The translations under genes and the position numbers were made by a program. The notes beneath the pieces were generated by a model. That model saw only the letters and a program-made list of their open reading frames with translations. It had not been told where the DNA came from and ran no database searches. Of a stretch of 10,684 nt of DNA, positions 1 to 4,885 are shown in pieces. This DNA comes from CAZRZN01 sp964604565 (lineage in GTDB: Bacteria; Pseudomonadota; Alphaproteobacteria; Rhodobacterales; Rhodobacteraceae), in contig CAZRZN010000135.1 in assembly GCA_964604565.1 (NCBI GenBank), positions 1-10,684 of the forward strand, read 5' to 3'. Position 1 is the first letter of the stretch. Each line of letters opens with the position of its first letter.

Positions 1-368
1 CGCGCATGGTCACCATCAATGTCTGGGACAAGTCGATGGTGAGCGCGGTGGAAAAGGCGATCATGAATTCCGGCCTTGGCATCAACCCGCAGACCAATGG
101 CACGATCGTCATGCTGCCGATCCCCGAGCTCAACGAGGAGCGCCGCCGCGAGCTGAGCCGCGTTGCCGCGCAATATGCCGAACATGCGCGCGTGGCCGTG
201 CGCAACGTGCGCCGGGACGGCATGGACCAGATCAAGAAGGCCAAGGACCAGATGTCCGAAGACGACCAGAAGATCTGGGAGGGCGAGGTCCAGGACATGA
301 CCGACCGCTACATCAAGGCGATCGACGATGCGCTGGAGACCAAGCAATCGGAGATCATGCAGGTCTGA
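1..368 (+). CDS. frr: Ribosome recycling factor, 3' part (5' end outside window)
   Basis: Ribosome recycling factor acts in the cytoplasm with EF-G to split the post-termination ribosome. The window enters the gene in frame, with the first complete codon at base 3, and shows the last 121 residues of a protein that is usually about 185 long, so roughly the first third is missing. The visible part starts with the family stretch around INVWDKSMVSAVEKAI. It continues with a charged helical region beginning LNEERRREL, then the very conserved ARVAVRNVRRD, and ends in a helix closing with SEIMQV. These belong to the end of the hinge/beta domain and the long three-helix bundle. The ATG at base 6 lies inside the gene and is not the start. 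pyrH and tsf would be expected upstream from general bacterial gene order. uppS begins 20 bases after the stop, so co-transcription is likely. Confidence 0.97.
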   Translation, partial: RMVTINVWDKSMVSAVEKAIMNSGLGINPQTNGTIVMLPIPELNEERRRELSRVAAQYAEHARVAVRNVRRDGMDQIKKAKDQMSEDDQKIWEGEVQDMTDRYIKAIDDALETKQSEIMQV

Positions 369-388
369 GACCGCGAAGGAGTGGCCGC

Positions 389-1114
389 ATGGCGCATGGC
401 AGGCAAAAATCAGCGGGTCCGGGCCATGTGGCGATCATCATGGATGGAAATGGCCGCTGGGCGCAGTCACGCGGCCGGCCGCGCCTGTTCGGGCATCACG
501 CCGGTGCCAAACGTGTCCGGCAGATCGTCGAGGCCTGCCCGGAGCTGGGCGTCAAGTATCTGACGATCTTCGCTTTTTCGACGGAGAACTGGAAGCGCAC
601 GCAGGTCGAAGTGGCCGGGCTGATGAGCCTTTTCCGACGCTACATCACGAAAGAGGCAAGGGCGCTCAAGGAAGAGGGCGTGCGCGTGCGCTTCATCGGC
701 GACCGGGTTCGGCTCGATGACAAGCTCGTCGCGCTGATGGATGAGCTCGAATCCCTGACCGAGGGCAATGACCGGGTTCACCTGACCATCGCGCTCAATT
801 ACGGCGGGCGCGACGAGGTGGCCCGCGCCACGAAGCGGCTTGCCCAGGATGTTGCGGCCGGCAGGCTCGATCCGGAAAGCGTGGATGAAGAAACCCTCCC
901 AAGATACCTGGATACTTGCGTTTTGCCCGATCCGGACCTTGTGATCCGAACGAGCGGCGAGGCGCGGATCTCCAACTTTCTGCTCTGGCAGTCGGCCTAT
1001 GCGGAATACGAATTCGTCGACACGCTCTGGCCGGACTTCTCCGCCGAGGAATTCGGCCGTGTCTGTGACGCCTTTGGCCAGCGTGAACGCCGCTACGGCG
1101 CCATCAGGGCATGA
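389..1114 (+). CDS. uppS: Isoprenyl transferase (undecaprenyl diphosphate synthase)
   Basis: Cis-prenyltransferase that extends farnesyl diphosphate with isopentenyl diphosphate to C55 undecaprenyl diphosphate, the lipid carrier for peptidoglycan and polysaccharide precursors. It acts in the cytoplasm at the inner membrane. The 241-residue length is normal for the family. The catalytic motif HVAIIMDGNGRWA carries the essential Asp at residue 19, followed by the FAFSTENWKR block (residues 61-70). Near the C-terminus, DLVIRTSGE...RISNFLLWQ supplies the diphosphate-binding arginines (R187, R193, matching E. coli R194 and R200) and E206 (E. coli E213). The ATG start is set by GAAGGA at 375-380, eight bases upstream. 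The stop overlaps the cdsA start as ATGA, which implies translational coupling. The dxr gene two positions downstream feeds the same isoprenoid pathway. Confidence 0.97.
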   Translation: MAHGRQKSAGPGHVAIIMDGNGRWAQSRGRPRLFGHHAGAKRVRQIVEACPELGVKYLTIFAFSTENWKRTQVEVAGLMSLFRRYITKEARALKEEGVRVRFIGDRVRLDDKLVALMDELESLTEGNDRVHLTIALNYGGRDEVARATKRLAQDVAAGRLDPESVDEETLPRYLDTCVLPDPDLVIRTSGEARISNFLLWQSAYAEYEFVDTLWPDFSAEEFGRVCDAFGQRERRYGAIRA

Positions 1115-1899
1115 CGGGCGCGCGCTGGGGCGATCTTGGGCCGCGGCTGACTTCGGCCGCAGCGATGATCGTGATCGGGGCGGGGGCGGTCTGGCTGGGC
1201 GGACTTTGGTTTCATTTCCTGATCGCGCTGGTCTGCGGCCTGATGGTCTGGGAATTGGTCTGCCTGCTGGATCCCGACTGCGGCAGGAGCCAGTATGCCC
1301 TTGCCGGGGCGACATTTCTTGTCGCGATGATCGCGATCGAACTGCCGCCGGGATTCGCGCTGCCGCTGCTGCTGCTGCCCGCCATGCTGGGATTTGCGCA
1401 GATGCGGGCGGGCGGCGTCACCTACGCGGTCTTTGCGGCGCTGATCCTGCTGGCGGGCTACGCCATGATGGGGCTGCGGGACGATTTCGGGCTGGTCTGG
1501 ATGCTCTGGCTGATCGTCGTCGTGGTGGTGACGGATGTGGCGGGCTATTTCGCCGGGCGGCTGATCGGCGGGCCAAAGTTCTGGCCCCGCGTCAGCCCCA
1601 AGAAGACTTGGTCCGGCACTCTGGCGGGATGGGTCGGCGCCGCTGCGGTCGGGCTGATCTTTGCCGGTTTCACGGATCAGGGCGCCGGTCTGGTCGGCGT
1701 CTCGATCGCGGTGAGCATGGCCTCGCAGATCGGTGACATTGCCGAAAGCGCGCTCAAGCGCGCCGCCGGGGTCAAGGACAGTTCCAACCTGCTGCCCGGT
1801 CACGGCGGCCTGATGGACAGGTTCGACGGAATGCTGGGGGCTGCGGTCTTTCTTGTGATCGCGGGCCAGGTGACCGGATTTCCCGTGGGGGCGTCATGA
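1111..1899 (+). CDS. cdsA: Phosphatidate cytidylyltransferase (CDP-diglyceride synthase)
   Basis: Integral inner-membrane enzyme that makes CDP-diacylglycerol from CTP and phosphatidic acid, the branch point for phospholipid synthesis. The 262-residue protein is mostly hydrophobic, with several membrane segments (for example about 16-50, 62-96, 105-120, 128-150, 171-187 and 242-256). The CDS signature lies at residues 213-239: SALKR, four residues, KDSSNLLPGHGG, then DRFD, which fits the family pattern closely. The preceding TDVAGYFAGR...SPKKTWSG block (141-169) is also characteristic. The ATG start overlaps the uppS stop by four bases. Only a weak AGGG precedes it at very short distance, so translation probably relies on coupling. 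Its own stop overlaps the dxr start in the same ATGA arrangement. Nothing looks truncated or unusual. Confidence 0.96.
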   Translation: MTGARWGDLGPRLTSAAAMIVIGAGAVWLGGLWFHFLIALVCGLMVWELVCLLDPDCGRSQYALAGATFLVAMIAIELPPGFALPLLLLPAMLGFAQMRAGGVTYAVFAALILLAGYAMMGLRDDFGLVWMLWLIVVVVVTDVAGYFAGRLIGGPKFWPRVSPKKTWSGTLAGWVGAAAVGLIFAGFTDQGAGLVGVSIAVSMASQIGDIAESALKRAAGVKDSSNLLPGHGGLMDRFDGMLGAAVFLVIAGQVTGFPVGAS

Positions 1900-3074
1900 C
1901 CGGGCAGGGCAGGCGGCGCGTCACCATCCTCGGCGCCACGGGGTCGATCGGGCAGAACACCCTCGACCTGATCGCGCGGGACCCGGAGGCCTACGATGTC
2001 GTCGCCCTGACCGGCGGGCGCAACATTGCGCAACTGGCCCGCGATGCGCGGCGCTTGAACGCGGATCTGGCGGTGACGGCGGATGAAACCCGGCTGGAGG
2101 AGCTGCGCGCCGCCCTCGCCGGATCGCGGGTCGAGGCGGCGGCAGGCCGCGCCGCGCTGGTCGAGGCGGCTGCCCGCCCGGCCGATTGGGTGATGTCCGC
2201 CATCGTCGGCGCCGCCGGGCTGGAGCCGGGGTTGCGGGCGCTTCAGCAGGGGGCGACGCTGGCGCTGGCCAACAAGGAAAGCATGGTCTGCGCCGGGGCG
2301 CTGATGCTGCGCACCGCGCAGACGCACGGCGCGCGGATCCTGCCGGTGGACAGCGAACATTCCGCCGTCTTTCAGGCGCTCCTGGGGGAGGATCTGTCGG
2401 CTGTCGAACGGGTCATCATCACCGCGAGCGGCGGCGCCTTTCGCGACTGGCCGCTGGCGGATCTTGCCAAGGCGACGCCGGAACAGGCGGCCATGCACCC
2501 CAATTGGGCGATGGGGCAACGGATCACCATCGACAGCGCATCCATGTTCAACAAGGCGCTAGAGCTCATTGAAACAAAGGAGTTTTTCGGCATTGATCCC
2601 GCGCGGATAGAGACCGTCGTGCATCCTGAATCGCTGATCCATGCGCTTGTGGGATTCAATGACGGGGCGCTGATGGCCCATGTCGGTCCGCCGGACATGC
2701 GCCATGCCATCGGCTTTGCCCTGCACCACCCCTCGCGCAAGACGCTGCCGGTGGAACGGCTGGATCTGGCGCGAATAGGACAGTTGACCTTTCGTGCGCC
2801 CTGCGAGACGCGCTGGCCCGCCCTGAGGCTGGCGCGCGAGGTCATGGCGGCGGGCGGTCTGATGGGGGCGGTTTTCAACGCGGCCAAGGAACGCGCGCTG
2901 GATGCCTTCATCGAAAAGCGCATTCCTTTCACACGGATGGCGGGCGTCGTTGAAGAGGTTCTGACCCGTCTTTCGTCGCAGGCAAGCCACAATGCTGCCG
3001 GTATTGCCCTTGATATGGTGCGCGAAGTGGACCATCTCGCACGGCTAGAGGCCGACGCGGTCATCCAGAGATAA
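1896..3074 (+). CDS. dxr: 1-deoxy-D-xylulose 5-phosphate reductoisomerase
   Basis: NADPH-dependent enzyme that converts DXP to 2-C-methyl-D-erythritol 4-phosphate, the committed step of the MEP isoprenoid pathway, in the cytoplasm. The 392-residue length is typical. The N-terminal nucleotide-binding loop reads GATGSIGQNTLDLI (residues 13-26). ANKESMV (125-131) is the conserved hinge region. The metal ligands are D152 and E154 in LPVDSEHSA and E223 in NKALELIE, matching E. coli D150, E152 and E231. The flexible-loop region includes HPNWAMGQRITIDSASMFNK, and a conserved HPESLIHALV follows. The ATG overlaps the cdsA stop and has a G-rich GTGGGG about five bases upstream. Together with uppS in the same run of genes it links isoprenoid precursor supply to carrier-lipid synthesis. 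rseP follows after a 22-base gap. Confidence 0.97.
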   Translation: MTGQGRRRVTILGATGSIGQNTLDLIARDPEAYDVVALTGGRNIAQLARDARRLNADLAVTADETRLEELRAALAGSRVEAAAGRAALVEAAARPADWVMSAIVGAAGLEPGLRALQQGATLALANKESMVCAGALMLRTAQTHGARILPVDSEHSAVFQALLGEDLSAVERVIITASGGAFRDWPLADLAKATPEQAAMHPNWAMGQRITIDSASMFNKALELIETKEFFGIDPARIETVVHPESLIHALVGFNDGALMAHVGPPDMRHAIGFALHHPSRKTLPVERLDLARIGQLTFRAPCETRWPALRLAREVMAAGGLMGAVFNAAKERALDAFIEKRIPFTRMAGVVEEVLTRLSSQASHNAAGIALDMVREVDHLARLEADAVIQR

Positions 3075-3081
3075 CCTGAAA

Positions 3082-3088
3082 AAGGGAG
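3082..3088 (+). promoter_or_regulatory. Shine-Dalgarno for the TTG start of rseP
   Basis: AAGGGAG lies eight bases before the TTG at 3097, in the short gap after the dxr stop. It is the strongest reason to start rseP at this TTG: the residues that follow (MDPTTLIP, then the first membrane helix) match the expected N-terminus of the family, whereas a later start would remove part of the helix carrying the active site. Confidence 0.75.
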
Positions 3089-3096
3089 CGCACAGC

Positions 3097-4440
3097 TTGG
3101 ACCCGACGACACTGATTCCGCAATTCGGGGGCTTTCTCTGGACAATCGTGTTCTTTGTGCTTGCGCTTTCCGTGATCATCGCCATCCACGAATACGGCCA
3201 TTTCATTGTCGGCAAGAAGACCGGGATCTACCCGGAAGTCTTCTCGCTTGGCTTCGGCCCGGTGATCTGGTCGCGGGTCGACAGGGACGGCACGAAATGG
3301 CAGGTCGCCGCGATTCCCTTTGGGGGCTACGTGAAATTCCGTGGCGATGCCAATGCTTCCGGCGGGATCGACGAGGAGGCCCTTGAGGGGCTGGACGACA
3401 AGGAAATGCGCAGCACCATGTCCGGCGCGCCGCTTTGGGCGCGCACCGCGACCGTTGCCGCCGGGCCGCTGTTCAATTTCGCGCTCTCCATCCTGATCTT
3501 TACCGGCGTGATCATGTTCCGCGGCGAAACCGCAGATCCGCTCACCGTTGGGGAACTGCGCGCGCTGCCCGTCGAGCAGGCGCTTGAGCCGGGCGACCAG
3601 ATCCGCGCCATCGCGGGCACGCCCTTCCCCGACACCGAAGATGCGCAGGTCATGCAGGCCTATCTTGGCGATTTGCCGAAGCAGGCGCAGCTGGACTACG
3701 CGGTTGATCGGGACGGCCAGGAAATGACCGTGACGGGCCCTTATCTCTATCCGCCGCTGGCCACGCAGATCGCGCCCCGCTCGGCGGCCAGCGATGCCGG
3801 ACTGCGCGCGGGCGACGTGATCCTGTCCGTGGACGGGGACGAGATCCACGCCTTCGAGGAACTCCGCCAGAAGGTCGAGGGATCGGAGGGCGATGCGCTG
3901 GCGCTCCGTGTCTGGCGCGACGGCGACATTCTGGAAAAGACCATGACCCCGCGCAGCACGGACGAACCACAGTCCGGCGGGGGCTTTCGGACGGTCTACC
4001 GCATCGGGATCGTCGGCGGCGTGGCCTTTGAACCCGCCACCGAATCGACCGGTCTGGGCACCGCGGTCTGGGGCGGCGTGCAACAGGTCGGCCGCATCAT
4101 TCAGGGCTCGCTTTCCGGCCTGTGGCACATGGCGACCGGCGCCATCAGCACCTGCAATCTCTCCGGTCCCATCGGCATCGCGGAAACCAGCGGCGACATG
4201 GCCACGCAGGGCACGGCGAATTTCATCTGGTTCATCGCGGTGCTGTCGACCGCCGTGGGCCTGCTGAACCTGTTCCCGGTGCCAGTGCTGGATGGCGGTC
4301 ACCTCGTGTTCTACGCCTATGAGGCCGTCTCCGGCCGCCCGCCGAGCGACCGTGCCCTGAAGGTTCTGATGACCATCGGCCTGACGGCGGTGCTGTCCCT
4401 GATGGTCTTTGCGCTGTCGAACGATCTGTTCTGCCCCTGA
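3097..4440 (+). CDS. rseP: Site-2 protease, RIP metalloprotease RseP
   Basis: Inner-membrane zinc metalloprotease of family M50. In E. coli it performs the second, intramembrane cut of the anti-sigma factor RseA and clears signal-peptide remnants. Its substrate here cannot be read from the sequence. Of 447 residues, the first membrane helix (about 12-34) carries HEYGH, with zinc ligands H31 and H35 and catalytic E32. GGYVKF (76-81) forms the conserved loop after it. A second hydrophobic segment spans about 120-141. Two PDZ-like regions follow: a divergent one near 147-212 (ALEPGDQI) and a canonical one near 222-285 (AGLRAGDVILSVDG). The third metal-ligand motif NLFPVPVLDGG has N391 and D399, and a final membrane helix follows near 421-443. 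The start is TTG, chosen because of AAGGGAG eight bases upstream and the correct N-terminus. Lying next to bamA is typical and fits a role in envelope homeostasis. Confidence 0.96.
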   Translation: MDPTTLIPQFGGFLWTIVFFVLALSVIIAIHEYGHFIVGKKTGIYPEVFSLGFGPVIWSRVDRDGTKWQVAAIPFGGYVKFRGDANASGGIDEEALEGLDDKEMRSTMSGAPLWARTATVAAGPLFNFALSILIFTGVIMFRGETADPLTVGELRALPVEQALEPGDQIRAIAGTPFPDTEDAQVMQAYLGDLPKQAQLDYAVDRDGQEMTVTGPYLYPPLATQIAPRSAASDAGLRAGDVILSVDGDEIHAFEELRQKVEGSEGDALALRVWRDGDILEKTMTPRSTDEPQSGGGFRTVYRIGIVGGVAFEPATESTGLGTAVWGGVQQVGRIIQGSLSGLWHMATGAISTCNLSGPIGIAETSGDMATQGTANFIWFIAVLSTAVGLLNLFPVPVLDGGHLVFYAYEAVSGRPPSDRALKVLMTIGLTAVLSLMVFALSNDLFCP

Positions 4441-4528
4441 CGCGACACCGCTGAGCGCAATAATCCGACAGAAAAATTCGCGCTGCGCCCAAATCTTGCC
4501 TGAATCGTCCGTCATACCGCAGGGGCCG

Positions 4529-4558
4529 ATGCAAACGGGGATCGACGCCATGCAAACG
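4529..4558. repeat. 9-base direct repeat ATGCAAACG, 21-base period
   Basis: ATGCAAACG occurs at 4529-4537 and again at 4550-4558, in the gap after rseP. The 21-base period is two helical turns, so both copies would face the same side of the DNA. They lie just before the small ORF at 4580. This could be a binding site for a regulator or a chance duplication; no known operator is recognised. Confidence 0.4.
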
Positions 4559-4579
4559 ATTCAAGCAGGATACCGCAGC

Positions 4580-4681
4580 ATGAGCCTGCTGGTGACCATC
4601 AACTGGGACCGGCTGCTTTATATCTGCACGATCATCTTCGCCTTGTTTTTCGGGGCCTGGCTGGGATCTTTGCTGCACTAG
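4580..4681 (+). CDS. Possible small single-span membrane peptide, unknown function
   Basis: I do not recognise this gene. It encodes 33 residues: a short polar start (MSLLVTINWDR), one hydrophobic segment from residue 12 to about 32 rich in Leu, Ile, Phe and aromatic residues (LLYICTIIFALFFGAWLG), and a final His before TAG. It looks like a one-pass inner-membrane microprotein. The start at 4580 is preferred because AGGA lies at 4567-4570, nine bases upstream. In addition, 28 of 33 codons from here end in G or C, whereas only about half of the ten codons just upstream do. In-frame ATGs at 4550 and 4529 would give 43 or 50 residues. It sits between rseP and bamA in the same direction. Function is unknown, and it could be a non-coding stretch with a chance hydrophobic frame. 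Confidence 0.45.
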   Translation: MSLLVTINWDRLLYICTIIFALFFGAWLGSLLH

Positions 4682-4687
4682 GAGAGC

Positions 4688-4711
4688 CTGCGCCCCGTCC
4701 TGCGGGGCCAG
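4688..4711 (+). other. Hairpin after the small ORF, no U-run
   Basis: CTG, a single bulged C, then GCCCCG (to 4697) pairs with CGGGGC and CAG (4703-4711) around the five-base loop TCCTG, giving nine GC-rich pairs. It begins seven bases after the stop of the small ORF. No T-run follows, so it is not a standard intrinsic terminator. It could stabilise a 3' end or take part in the alternative folds just downstream. Confidence 0.45.
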
Positions 4712-4732
4712 CGGACACTCCGCGAAAAGCGG
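4711..4732 (+). other. Mutually exclusive short hairpins sharing CCGC
   Basis: CCGC at 4720-4723 can pair either with GCGG at 4711-4714 (loop ACACT) or with GCGG at 4729-4732 (loop GAAAA). Each stem is only four pairs, and the first competes with the hairpin at 4688-4711 for base 4711. The layout resembles a switch, but stems this short also arise by chance in GC-rich DNA. Confidence 0.25.
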
Positions 4733-4746
4733 CGCGATGGCCGCCT

Positions 4747-4775
4747 CGGAAGGCCCCCCGGAAACCGGGATTCCG
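4747..4775 (+). other. Two-part hairpin upstream of bamA
   Basis: The outer stem is CGGAA (4747-4751) with TTCCG (4771-4775). The inner stem is CCCGG (4757-4761) with CCGGG (4765-4769) around an AAA loop. They are separated by an asymmetric internal loop of five bases against one. No T-run follows. It may be a transcript-structure element between the small ORF and the possible bamA promoter. Confidence 0.35.
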
Positions 4776-4837
4776 CCCACCTGAAATGACACGAGTCGCC
4801 CTGCGGTGACACCGGGCCAAATTCGCACCTTCGGGCT

Positions 4838-4885
4838 TTTGACAAGACCGGGCATTCCCGATACTGACAATCGAGGGATGTCAAA
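4838..4885. repeat. 7-base inverted repeat flanking the bamA start region
   Basis: TTTGACA at 4838-4844 is matched by its exact reverse complement TGTCAAA at 4879-4885, 34 bases apart. Three more TGACA copies lie at 4787-4791, 4807-4811 and 4865-4869. The left arm includes the proposed -35 hexamer and the right arm overlaps the first bamA codons, so a protein bound here could affect transcription initiation. No specific regulator is recognised. Confidence 0.35.
4839..4865 (+). promoter_or_regulatory. Candidate sigma70-type promoter for bamA
   Basis: A perfect -35 hexamer TTGACA (4839-4844) is followed after 15 bases by GATACT (4860-4865), which matches four of six positions of TATAAT. The spacing is shorter than the usual 17. 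Transcription would begin near 4872, just before the ATG codons at 4878 and 4899. The longest possible GTG start of bamA at 4806 would then lie upstream of the transcript. This is inferred from sequence match only. Confidence 0.35.

Noticed and set aside
467..1315. 282-codon - strand frame across uppS and cdsA
   Set aside because: It crosses two clearly identified genes and their ATGA junction. Its composition (Arg, Pro, Gly rich) is that of a GC-rich shadow frame.
3061..4551. 496-codon open frame on the - strand, opposite rseP
   Set aside because: Same cause: a shadow of a well-supported M50 protease gene. Its translation shows no recognisable domain and it has no convincing start signal.
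4688..4775. Intrinsic terminator ending the rseP-side transcript
   Set aside because: The hairpins are GC-rich, but none is followed by a T-run, so the standard signature is missing.
4502..4797. GANTC sites (GAATC 4502, GATTC 4558, GAGTC 4793) as CcrM-linked cell-cycle control
   Set aside because: Three sites in about 440 bases are close to what base composition predicts, and no CtrA-type paired TTAA motif is present in the gap.
4806..4877. GTG at 4806 as the true bamA start (822 residues)
   Set aside because: No Shine-Dalgarno precedes it, the added 24 residues do not form part of the signal peptide, and the candidate promoter lies inside this extension. It is not fully excluded.
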